Numbered from the stretch's first letter, positions 1 through 5,700 are shown. The stretch: DNA of 6,240 nucleotides from Gemmatimonadales bacterium (GCA_030601605.1 JAUVTI010000116.1:1-6240), one strand, 5' to 3'. A program made the numbers and translations. The notes: generated from the letters alone by a model not told the origin.

Positions 1-1
1 G

Positions 2-1597
2 GCGCTGTACGAGCGGGAGTGCGCGCAGTGCCACGGAGATCGTGGAGCGAGTGACGGCGCGCTCGCAGCAGGCATGGATCCCCCACCCGCGAACCTCACC
101 GACGGTGATGCTCTCAGCTCCGTCCCTCCGGTGGAGTTCTTCCGCAAAGTGAACGTGGGCGTAGCCGGCACGGCGATGCCGGGGTTCGTAGAGCGGCTGA
201 CTGTAAAGGAGCGTTGGGCCGTGGCGCTCTACGCGGCGACGCTGCGCTCCTCGCCCGAGCTGGCGGCACTCGGCGCGCGCGCCATGGAAGAGCGCTGCGC
301 CGACTGCTCGGTCCTCGTGAGTGACTTCCACGAGACGGCTCTCCTCAGCGACGACTCGCTCGCGTCCCTGCTCTCGGTGCGCACGGGCGCCCCGCACGGC
401 GACCTAGCGCTGGGTGCAATGGTGGCCTACGCCCGCGTCGCGGGTGCGGCCGAGGAACTGGGCGGCGACCGCAAGCTGGCCGCGCTGCGCACCGTCAGTC
501 GCGCCAAGCTCGTGTTGGCCGAAGCGGAGACGGCTGCGCTGTCCGGGATGAGGGAAACGGCGAGGCGCCGCGCGCTCGATGCGTACCTCGTGTTCGAGAG
601 AGTAGAGAGCGGCGTGAGGGCGCGGGACGCCGCCGTCGCCAGGCGCGTGGAGAGGGCCTTTGGCGCGTTCCGCCTGGCAATCGAGCGCGATTCCGATGCG
701 CCGGGGCTGGCGGCCGCACGCGTGAGTGTCGAGGGCGCGCTCGACGATGCGGTGGAGGTTCTGACCGCGTCCGCATCGCCCGCGCTGCTGTTCGGCCAGT
801 CGCTGACGATACTCGTGCGCGAGGGGCTCGAGGCGATCCTGATCATCGGAGCGCTGGTGGCGTTCCTCGTGCAGGCGGGAGCGACGGAGCGCAAGCGCGA
901 TATCGGACTGGGAGCCCTCGCCGCGCTCGGCGCGAGCGCACTGACCGCGGTGGGGTTTGCGACGCTGTTCCGGAGTGCGGCCGCGCATCAGGAGGCGCTC
1001 GAGGGTGCGACGATGCTGCTGGCTGCGGCGGTGCTGTTCTGGGTCTCCTACTGGCTCATCTCCAAGGTCGAGCTGCGCAAGTGGCAGCAGTTCGTCGGTA
1101 CGCAGATGAAGCGCGCGCTGTCGAGGAAGAGCGGCTGGGCGCTGGCCGGAGTGGCCTTCCTGGCGGTGTACCGCGAAGGGTTCGAGACGGTGCTGTTCTA
1201 CGCCGCGCTGTTCACGACGTCGGACGGCACGGCCGCGGCGAGGGGAGGGATCGTGGGCGGCATCGTGGTCGGCGCCGTGATTCTCGCGGTCGTGTACCTG
1301 GCCATCGAGCGCTACGGAGTGCGGCTCCCTCTCAAGCCGTTCTTCATCGGGACGAGCGCGCTGCTCTACGTGATGGCCTTCAGCTTCGCGGGGAAGGGAG
1401 TCGCGGAGCTGCAGGAAGCGGGAGTCATCTCCATCACGCCGCTGGACTGGCTGCCCTCGCTGCCGGCGCTGGGCATGTTCCCCACCTATCAGACCTTCTT
1501 CACGCAGGCCTTCGTTGCCGCCGCGCTCGGCGCCGGGTTGCTGTGGGTGTTCTGGCTGGAGCCGATGAGGGCGAGGGTGTCGTTGCCCTTGGACTGA
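2..1597 (+). CDS. Cytochrome c-FTR1 family iron permease fusion (5' partial)
   Basis: This is a predicted inner-membrane high-affinity iron permease with an N-terminal extracytoplasmic heme domain. The frame is open from the first complete codon, so the start lies upstream; the Met at 74 is internal. Counting from the codon at 2, a class I cytochrome c domain has CAQCH (residues 7-11, nt 20-34) and a probable axial Met in GTAMPGF (residue 59). A CADCS sequence follows at 99-103, then a charged, Ala-rich helical stretch (about 120-260), then about seven hydrophobic segments. The FTR1 signatures REGLE (273-277, nt 818-832) and REGFE (391-395, nt 1172-1186) lie in membrane segments 1 and 4, and EALEG precedes segment 3. 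In FTR1 proteins the REGxE glutamates are thought to bind iron. The cytochrome presumably handles electrons for iron oxidation or reduction coupled to uptake; that coupling is inferred. A hairpin follows the stop by 2 nt. The family call is firm; substrate and redox direction are not shown by sequence. Confidence 0.93.
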   Translation, partial: ALYERECAQCHGDRGASDGALAAGMDPPPANLTDGDALSSVPPVEFFRKVNVGVAGTAMPGFVERLTVKERWAVALYAATLRSSPELAALGARAMEERCADCSVLVSDFHETALLSDDSLASLLSVRTGAPHGDLALGAMVAYARVAGAAEELGGDRKLAALRTVSRAKLVLAEAETAALSGMRETARRRALDAYLVFERVESGVRARDAAVARRVERAFGAFRLAIERDSDAPGLAAARVSVEGALDDAVEVLTASASPALLFGQSLTILVREGLEAILIIGALVAFLVQAGATERKRDIGLGALAALGASALTAVGFATLFRSAAAHQEALEGATMLLAAAVLFWVSYWLISKVELRKWQQFVGTQMKRALSRKSGWALAGVAFLAVYREGFETVLFYAALFTTSDGTAAARGGIVGGIVVGAVILAVVYLAIERYGVRLPLKPFFIGTSALLYVMAFSFAGKGVAELQEAGVISITPLDWLPSLPALGMFPTYQTFFTQAFVAAALGAGLLWVFWLEPMRARVSLPLD

Positions 1598-1599
1598 AA

Positions 1600-1631
1600 G
1601 ACGGAGGCCCGCCGGTGAGCGGGCCTCCGTC
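1600..1631. terminator. Bidirectional hairpin between the permease and mini-lipoprotein 1
   Basis: A perfect 13-bp inverted repeat (GACGGAGGCCCGC and its complement) encloses a 6-nt loop, CGGTGA. It starts 2 nt after the permease TGA and lies 17 nt past the lipoprotein stop on the other strand. On the plus strand no T tract follows. On the minus strand the stem is followed by TTTCAG, a weak T run. It probably stops transcription from both convergent genes; the weak U tracts leave intrinsic termination unproven. Confidence 0.8.
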
Positions 1632-1648
1632 GTAGTACCCCCGGAATG

Positions 1649-1834
1649 CTACGGCAGCTGTTTGCGGTTCTTGTTCCTCTCCCGCAGGGGCTCGGCCTGC
1701 TCGGAGGGAGTGTCCGGAGCCACCAGTTGCGGCGGCTCGTCCTCGACGAGAGCCGGGCCGGCCACGTCGCTGCAACCGGTCGCACCCAGGGCGGCTACGA
1801 ACAGGACCATCATGAGCATCTTCTTGCGTGACAT
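1649..1834 (-). CDS. Mini-lipoprotein 1, 61 aa, NRKQ tail
   Basis: This is a small secreted lipoprotein of unknown function. A basic n-region (MSRKK) and a hydrophobic stretch (residues 6-19) lead to a lipobox-like ATGC with Cys21, predicting a 41-residue mature lipoprotein. The mature part is acidic and Pro-rich, then ends in a basic tail with LRE at 50-52 and NRKQ at 56-59. The ATG at 1834 is chosen because GAGGAG lies 6 nt upstream (1841-1846) and because the signal peptide begins there; a longer in-frame reading back to 1981 only adds an Arg-rich lead. It is convergent with the permease across a shared hairpin and divergent from mltG. It aligns without gaps to the mature part of the lipoprotein at 5274-5462. 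The lipobox -3 residue is Ala rather than Leu, which is tolerated but not ideal. I do not recognise the family. Confidence 0.78.
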   Translation of the reverse strand: MSRKKMLMMVLFVAALGATGCSDVAGPALVEDEPPQLVAPDTPSEQAEPLRERNKNRKQLP

Positions 1835-1840
1835 CGTTGT

Positions 1841-1846
1841 CTCCTC
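1841..1846 (-). promoter_or_regulatory. Ribosome binding site of mini-lipoprotein 1
   Basis: GAGGAG on the minus strand, 6 nt before the ATG. It decides the start in favour of the short 61-aa form. Confidence 0.75.
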
Positions 1847-1955
1847 GTGATGCGCCGCCTCGGCGGCTCCCCTGCTTCGGTGACGCGCTTGGCGTCGGTT
1901 TCTGGGCCCAAGGTCGGCCGAGCCGCGCATGCCCCGGACAAGTGGCCGGACCCTC

Positions 1956-1973
1956 CAGTCAACCACTTGACTG
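1956..1973. repeat. 18-bp palindrome, operator candidate
   Basis: CAGTCAACCACTTGACTG consists of two 7-bp inverted arms around a CCAC spacer. It lies in the divergent intergenic region, about 90 bp upstream of the mltG ATG and 120 bp upstream of the lipoprotein ATG. Size and symmetry fit a dimeric repressor site. No regulator can be named. Confidence 0.4.
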
Positions 1974-1991
1974 ACAACCATTTACGGCATC

Positions 1992-2030
1992 GTTAGGGCG
2001 CGTCACCCGGTGCCTGTTAGGCAGGTCACC
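1992..2030 (+). repeat. Direct repeat and bulged hairpin upstream of mltG
   Basis: GTTAGGGCGCGTCACC (1992-2007) and GTTAGGCAGGTCACC (2016-2030) are a direct repeat (GTTAGG, 3-4 nt, GTCACC) whose copies start 24 bp apart. The second copy is also part of an inverted repeat, GGTG+CCTG pairing with CAGG+CACC (2009-2030) with one bulged T and a TTAGG loop. It ends about 20 bp before the candidate -10, so a bound protein could contact or block RNA polymerase. The function is inferred. Confidence 0.35.
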
Positions 2031-2048
2031 GACCACGGCGGTACCCCG

Positions 2049-2057
2049 TGCTAGGCT
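2049..2057 (+). promoter_or_regulatory. Candidate extended -10 of mltG (leaderless start)
   Basis: TGC followed by TAGGCT (2052-2057) resembles an extended -10 element and ends 5 nt before the ATG at 2063. Transcription would begin near the ATG itself. There is no Shine-Dalgarno sequence, which agrees with a leaderless mRNA. The -35 region is weak. Confidence 0.35.
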
Positions 2058-2062
2058 GGCGC

Positions 2063-3049
2063 ATGCACAAGGTTCGTTTCTGGCTCATTCTGGCCGTGTT
2101 TGCCGCGGTGGCAGGCTGTGAGGTCCCCGACTCGCGGCCCGCACTCTGGGTGCGCATTCCCGAGGGTGTGCCGATCGAGGCGGTCGCCGAGACTCTGGCG
2201 GCGCACGAGGTCGTGAAGTCCGCAGGCGAGTTCGAGCGCTTCGCGCGGATGGGCCGCAAGCACCTGGGCATCCAGCCGGGGCTGTACCCGCTGCGCCGCG
2301 GCATGCCGGTGGGCGAGGTGCTGGTCACGCTGCGCCGCGGCACACCGGAGGTGAGGGCGGTGCGGATCCGCGAGCGCGCTACGCTGGCCGAGGTGGCGCT
2401 CCATCTGGAGCGGGCGATGGGGGTGCCGGCCGAGAGCACGATCGCGGCCGCCTCCGACCCGCAGCTGAGGGAGCGAGCCGGCGCGGCACCGGAGACGGTC
2501 GAGGGCTACCTGTTCCCCACGCTGTACCGTCTCCGTACGGCCGCCGACGCGCACGAGATCGTGCGGCAGATGGTGGACACGTTCGACGTGCGCTGGCGCC
2601 CGGAGTGGAGTGCACGGCTCCAGGACCTGGGGCTCACGCGCCACGAGCTGGTCACTCTCGCATCCATCATCGAGGGTGAGATGCCGCTCCCGGCCGAGGC
2701 GCCGTTCGTCTCGTCGGTCTACCACAACCGCCTGGAGCGCGGCATGCGGTTGCAGGCCGACCCCACCGTGATCTACGCACTGGGCGAGCGGCGCCGCCTC
2801 TTCTACGACGACCTCGAGATTGAATCCGAGTACAACACGTACCTGATCGACGGTCTGCCCCCGGGCCCGATCAACCAGCCGTCCACTGCCAGCATCATCG
2901 CTGCGCTGTACCCGGCGCCGAGCGACTACCTCTACTTCGTCGCGCGCTCCGACGGGCGGCATCTGTTCTCCCGCAGCTACCGGGAGCACCTGGCGACGAT
3001 CCGCCAGATTCGGCGGCCGCGGTCCACCGGAACGAGCGCACCAGACTAG
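2063..3049 (+). CDS. mltG: Endolytic murein transglycosylase MltG (YceG-like)
   Basis: MltG cleaves nascent peptidoglycan glycan strands inside the chain, releasing 1,6-anhydro ends and setting strand length. The 328-aa product (E. coli MltG is 340 aa) has the expected order: membrane anchor region, LysM-like subdomain (about 28-62), then the YceG catalytic domain. Family motifs are clear: ASIIEGE with the predicted catalytic Glu204, YHNRLERGM (220-228), LQADPTVIY (230-238), LPPGPI (265-270) and YLYFVA (289-294). The usual ANP after GPI is here NQP. The N-terminus ends in a perfect lipobox, VAGC (16-19), instead of a plain membrane helix, so it may be lipid-anchored at Cys19. ATG 2063 is preferred over GTG 2048 because the GTG overlaps the candidate -10. 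The gene is not beside tmk, holB or pabC, its common neighbours elsewhere. The BTAD gene starts 57 nt downstream. Confidence 0.92.
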   Translation: MHKVRFWLILAVFAAVAGCEVPDSRPALWVRIPEGVPIEAVAETLAAHEVVKSAGEFERFARMGRKHLGIQPGLYPLRRGMPVGEVLVTLRRGTPEVRAVRIRERATLAEVALHLERAMGVPAESTIAAASDPQLRERAGAAPETVEGYLFPTLYRLRTAADAHEIVRQMVDTFDVRWRPEWSARLQDLGLTRHELVTLASIIEGEMPLPAEAPFVSSVYHNRLERGMRLQADPTVIYALGERRRLFYDDLEIESEYNTYLIDGLPPGPINQPSTASIIAALYPAPSDYLYFVARSDGRHLFSRSYREHLATIRQIRRPRSTGTSAPD

Positions 3050-3080
3050 AACCGCTCTCCAGCTCCGTACTCTGGCTCTC

Positions 3081-3101
3081 CGCCCGGGCGCGTCGTATGC
3101 T
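3081..3101 (+). promoter_or_regulatory. Candidate promoter of the BTAD gene (leaderless start)
   Basis: TATGCT (3096-3101) matches the -10 consensus at four of six positions and ends exactly 5 nt before the ATG at 3107, the same spacing as in mltG. There is no Shine-Dalgarno sequence. A 10-bp palindrome, CGCCCGGGCG (3081-3090), lies just upstream, in what would be the -35/-10 spacer. The -35 (CTGGCT, about 3072) is poor. No terminator is visible in the 57-nt gap, so read-through from mltG is also possible. Confidence 0.4.
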
Positions 3102-3106
3102 AACCA

Positions 3107-5236
3107 ATGCCCGAGGCCCTCCCGTCTCTCGATCTCAAGTGCTTTGGCCCGCCCACGGCGCGGTTGGCCGGCGGCGATCCGCCGCCGGATGTGCTGTGGC
3201 GCAAGCATCTGGCGCTCCTCATCTATCTCGCGCTCTCGCCGCAACACACCCGGACCCGCGACCACCTGCTCGGCCTGCTGTGGCCGGAGAAGACACAGGA
3301 CAAGGCGCGGCACTCGCTGAACGAAGCTGTGCGGCGGCTGCGCGCCGGTCTCGGCAGTGAGCGGCTGGTCTCCGAGGGGGAGACGCTGCGACTGAGTGGC
3401 GATGCGCTCGAGGTGGACGCACTCCGGTCCACGGAGCTACCCGAGGGAGACTTCCTGGAGGGCTTCGGACTGGGCGACGCGCCCGCGTTCGAGGATTGGG
3501 CTGCGGCCCAGCGCAGCAAGTTCCGAGCGGCGGGTGTGGAGTCCCTGCTCGAGCAGGGCGAGGCGGCGCTCGGAGAAAACCGATTTCACCGAGCTCGTGA
3601 AGCGGGACGGCGGGCGCTGGCGCTCGACTCCTCGTCGGAGATAGCGGCGAGCCTGTTGATGCGGGCGGCGGCGCTGGCGGGCGATGCCACGGCTGCCCTT
3701 GCCGTCTATCACCAGTTCCGCGAGCGGCTCAGGGAAGACATGGGAGAGGACCCGGGCCAGGAGCTGCAGGCTCTCGCGGAGCGCGTACGTACGAGGAAGT
3801 GGCGCCGCGCATCGGCCCAGATGGAAGACCTCGATCCGCCGCTCGTGGGCAGGTCGGACGCCCACGCCACGGCGTTTGCGCTCCTCGAAGAGGCGCTCAA
3901 GAGCGGCGGCCGATGTCTCGTGATCAGTGGCGATCCCGGGATGGGAAAAACGCGGCTCATCAATGAGTGCGCCGAGCGATTGGCACTCGCCGGCGCTGTC
4001 GTGGTGCGCGCGCGGCCGCTGGAGAGCGATCACGACGCCAAGTGGAGCACGCTGCGGCTGCTTGCCCGGTCGGGCCTGGCTGCCATGCCCGGTGCGGCGG
4101 GCGCGGATCCGCGCGCGCTGGGAGTGCTGGCAGGGCTCGTGCCGGAGCTCGCCGAGCGATTCGAGCCCGAGGCCGCACAGGATGCCGGCGACGTGTCGGC
4201 CGCGCTGGCGTCGCTGCTCGGGGCGGTGGCCGAGGAGCAGCCGGTCGGCGTGCTGCTGGACGAAGCCCACCTGGCGGATGGGAGCACCGTCGCGGCGCTG
4301 GAGGCCGCGGCGCGCAGCCTGGGAGCCGCCCCCGTGATCCTCGTACTGGCCGTGGACCCATCTGCGTCAACCATGCCGCGGGAGCTGCTGCGCCTGATGG
4401 GGGAGGTCGGCCGGGGAGTGCGCGGCGCGTCGGTCCGGCTCGATCCCTTCGGAATCGACGACATGCGCGACCTCGTCGCGGCGCTGGCCGCGTGGTGCGA
4501 GGGTCCGGAGCAGGTGGAGCGCCTGGCCAGACGTCTGACGTTCGAGGCGGGCGGCAATCCTCTGTACGCCGTCACGCTCCTCAGGGGTCTGGATCGGACG
4601 ACGACGCTCAAGGAAGATCTGGTCTCCTGGCCGCCGAAGGCAGCCACCATGGAAGGGGCGCTTCCGTTCACCATGCCGCAGCTGGCCAACATGGCGGTGG
4701 TGGCGCGAGTGGCCGAGCTGGACGCGGAGAGCCAGGCAGTGCTCAAGGCGGCCAGCATAACGGGCGTGGCGTTGGACCTCCCCTTGATAGCGACACTGGC
4801 GGAGTCTCCGTTGGAGCGCGTGGAGGAGGTGCTCGACATTCTGGAGCAGCGGCGCCTCGTGGTGTACGACGGAACCCGGTACACGTTTTCGGCTGCCCTC
4901 ATTCCGCAGGTGATCCGCGGCGAGTGCATCACCAGCGGACAGCGACGGCGGCTGCGCAAGCGCGCGATCGAGGAGCTCGAGACACGCGGCGACCTGGAGT
5001 CGCGCGTGCTCCTGGCGGAGCTCAGGGCCAAGGTGGAACCGGACGATGCTGCGTTCGGGGATGCGGTTGAGATCGCACGCACTGCGCACGAAGACGGCTC
5101 GCTTCGTACCGCGCAGAGAGCCCTGGCCGCGGCGGCCAGAATGGCCGCCAAGGGAGACCCTGCCAGACAGGAAGTGGTCGAAGAGCTGCGTACCTCGCTC
5201 GGTGGGAAAAGCACGCAAACGGGGCCGGGAATCTGA
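3107..5236 (+). CDS. BTAD/SARP-type transcriptional regulator with STAND ATPase domain
   Basis: This is a predicted cytoplasmic ATP-dependent transcription regulator of 709 aa. The order is: winged helix of the OmpR/SARP type (about 8-105, with the WRKHLALLIYLAL helix and a RHSLNEAVRRLR recognition region), bacterial transcriptional activation domain made of TPR-like helices (about 112-228), and an AAA/STAND NTPase. Walker A is GDPGMGKT (275-282), Walker B is GVLLDEAH (381-388), and FEAGGNPLY (479-487) is the GNPL motif typical of the class. A helical C-terminus follows, but without the long TPR array many relatives carry. The link between winged helix and BTAD looks some 15 residues shorter than usual, with VDAL running almost directly into GDFLEGF. 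Such proteins usually activate nearby or pathway genes on sensing a ligand; neither target nor ligand is evident. ATG 3107 is used; there is no Shine-Dalgarno sequence. The stop lies inside a terminator hairpin. Confidence 0.92.
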   Translation: MPEALPSLDLKCFGPPTARLAGGDPPPDVLWRKHLALLIYLALSPQHTRTRDHLLGLLWPEKTQDKARHSLNEAVRRLRAGLGSERLVSEGETLRLSGDALEVDALRSTELPEGDFLEGFGLGDAPAFEDWAAAQRSKFRAAGVESLLEQGEAALGENRFHRAREAGRRALALDSSSEIAASLLMRAAALAGDATAALAVYHQFRERLREDMGEDPGQELQALAERVRTRKWRRASAQMEDLDPPLVGRSDAHATAFALLEEALKSGGRCLVISGDPGMGKTRLINECAERLALAGAVVVRARPLESDHDAKWSTLRLLARSGLAAMPGAAGADPRALGVLAGLVPELAERFEPEAAQDAGDVSAALASLLGAVAEEQPVGVLLDEAHLADGSTVAALEAAARSLGAAPVILVLAVDPSASTMPRELLRLMGEVGRGVRGASVRLDPFGIDDMRDLVAALAAWCEGPEQVERLARRLTFEAGGNPLYAVTLLRGLDRTTTLKEDLVSWPPKAATMEGALPFTMPQLANMAVVARVAELDAESQAVLKAASITGVALDLPLIATLAESPLERVEEVLDILEQRRLVVYDGTRYTFSAALIPQVIRGECITSGQRRRLRKRAIEELETRGDLESRVLLAELRAKVEPDDAAFGDAVEIARTAHEDGSLRTAQRALAAAARMAAKGDPARQEVVEELRTSLGGKSTQTGPGI

Positions 5237-5249
5237 GATCCCCGGCCCC
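5221..5249. terminator. Hairpin overlapping the BTAD stop codon
   Basis: GGGGCCGGG pairs with CCCGGCCCC (9 bp). After an A/C mismatch, three further pairs (ATC with GAT) enclose a 3-nt loop that is exactly the TGA stop codon (5234-5236). The last BTAD codons form the left arm. On the plus strand no T tract follows. On the minus strand the stem is followed by GTTTGCGTGCTTTTC, so it looks better as the terminator of the lipoprotein at 5274-5462. It probably works in both directions. Confidence 0.75.
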
Positions 5250-5273
5250 ATTCGCACTGCTGCCCGCTCTGTC

Positions 5274-5462
5274 CTAGCGCTCCTGCTTCCGGTTGCGGGC
5301 CGCGTCGCGCAGATCCTGAACTTCGTCCCGCGTGTCGTCCTGCTGCTCCTGCGCCACCACCCGGGCGTCGATGTTCGCGGGCTCGTACGGATTGGAACAG
5401 GCGGTCGTGAGGGCGAGACCGAAGATCGCTGCGGCCATCCGAAGGGTGTGCTTGCGTGCCAT
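5274..5462 (-). CDS. Mini-lipoprotein 2, 62 aa, NRKQ tail
   Basis: This is a small secreted lipoprotein of unknown function. A basic n-region (MARKHTLR) and a hydrophobic stretch (9-21) lead to LTTAC with Cys22, predicting a 41-residue mature chain. The mature chain is highly charged and probably helical from about residue 32, and ends with LRD (51-53) and NRKQ (57-60) before ER. The ATG at 5462 has GGAGG 5 nt upstream (5468-5472). It matches mini-lipoprotein 1 position for position from the Cys to the end (11 of 41 identical: CS, PA, one Asp, LR, NRKQ), although the middle differs (Gln/Asp-rich here, Pro-rich there). It is convergent with the BTAD gene across a hairpin and divergent from the kinase. 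Thr at lipobox -3 is uncommon but tolerated. A charged helix with a basic tail loosely recalls Braun's lipoprotein, but that is analogy only. Confidence 0.8.
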   Translation of the reverse strand: MARKHTLRMAAAIFGLALTTACSNPYEPANIDARVVAQEQQDDTRDEVQDLRDAARNRKQER

Positions 5463-5467
5463 GGTTT

Positions 5468-5472
5468 CCTCC
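5468..5472 (-). promoter_or_regulatory. Ribosome binding site of mini-lipoprotein 2
   Basis: GGAGG on the minus strand with a 5-nt spacer (AAACC) to the ATG. It is a near-ideal site and fixes the start of this very short gene. Confidence 0.8.
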
Positions 5473-5688
5473 GCTGCTGGGTTCCGCGCCGTGGCGGGAA
5501 CGTGTCGAGTGTCGTTCGTGTCGCTTTCTGGAGTGCAAGCTAGGAGCGACCGAACAGGCAGCGGTAAAGCGGCGTGTACGGCGAGTCAATTCGTTGTGGG
5601 GTATCAACTTGCACGGTAGGCCCGGGCCAGCTGCGGGGTCGGCTTGCTACGGGGGCCCCCGCACGCGACTATTCATCCTGCCCTAGCT

Positions 5689-5693
5689 GGGAG
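5689..5693 (+). promoter_or_regulatory. Possible ribosome binding site of the kinase
   Basis: GGGAG ends 7 nt before the ATT at 5701. It is the best Shine-Dalgarno match ahead of the kinase domain and the main reason for proposing the ATT start. Confidence 0.4.
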
Positions 5694-5700
5694 CCGTCCG

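Larger units (their letters stand above)
1835..2062. other. Divergent intergenic region, mini-lipoprotein 1 / mltG
   Basis: These 228 bases between divergent start codons contain, from left to right: the lipoprotein Shine-Dalgarno sequence; a small hairpin in its leader (GCCGC-CTCG-GCGGC, 1854-1867); about 90 bases with no clear signal; an 18-bp palindrome (1956-1973); a pair of direct repeats (1992-2007 and 2016-2030), the second inside a bulged hairpin; and a -10-like hexamer next to the mltG ATG. TTGACT (-35-like) occurs on both strands as the two halves of the palindrome, but I found no convincing -10 at 16-18 nt from either copy. Confidence 0.6.
5463..5700. other. Divergent intergenic region, mini-lipoprotein 2 / kinase
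   Basis: These 238 bases lie between the lipoprotein start and the proposed kinase start. They contain the lipoprotein Shine-Dalgarno sequence, a TTGACT on the minus strand (5584-5589) with no good -10, and two 10-bp GC palindromes, GGCCCGGGCC (5619-5628) and GGGGGCCCCC (5651-5660). GGGAG (5689-5693) comes just before the kinase. A stop codon at 5617-5619 closes the kinase frame, so the kinase start must lie after it. There is no ATG on the plus strand between 5600 and 5700. Confidence 0.55.

Noticed and set aside
74..76. ATG at 74 as the permease start
   Set aside because: The frame is open upstream and contains the CAQCH heme motif at 20-34, so this Met is internal.
404..988. 194-aa open frame on the minus strand
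   Set aside because: Antisense to the cytochrome-FTR1 gene, Arg/His-rich with no domain.
1835..1981. N-terminal extension of mini-lipoprotein 1 to 1981
   Set aside because: It adds an Arg-rich lead before a complete signal peptide and ignores the GAGGAG site just before the ATG at 1834.
2048..2050. GTG at 2048 as the mltG start
   Set aside because: It would add MLGWR ahead of a well-formed signal peptide and overlaps the candidate -10; ATG 2063 is better.
2051..3313. 420-aa open frame on the minus strand
   Set aside because: Antisense to mltG and the start of the BTAD gene; Arg/His/Gln-rich with no recognisable motif, while the plus strand encodes clear MltG motifs.
3967..5070. 367-aa open frame on the plus strand
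   Set aside because: Out-of-frame reading of the BTAD gene; Gly/Arg/Ala-rich and without motifs. The other frame has Walker A, Walker B and GNPL motifs.
4030..5607. 525-aa open frame on the minus strand
   Set aside because: It is antisense to the BTAD gene and runs through mini-lipoprotein 2. Its product is Ser/Arg/Ala-rich low-complexity sequence with no domain, as expected from high-GC antisense frames.
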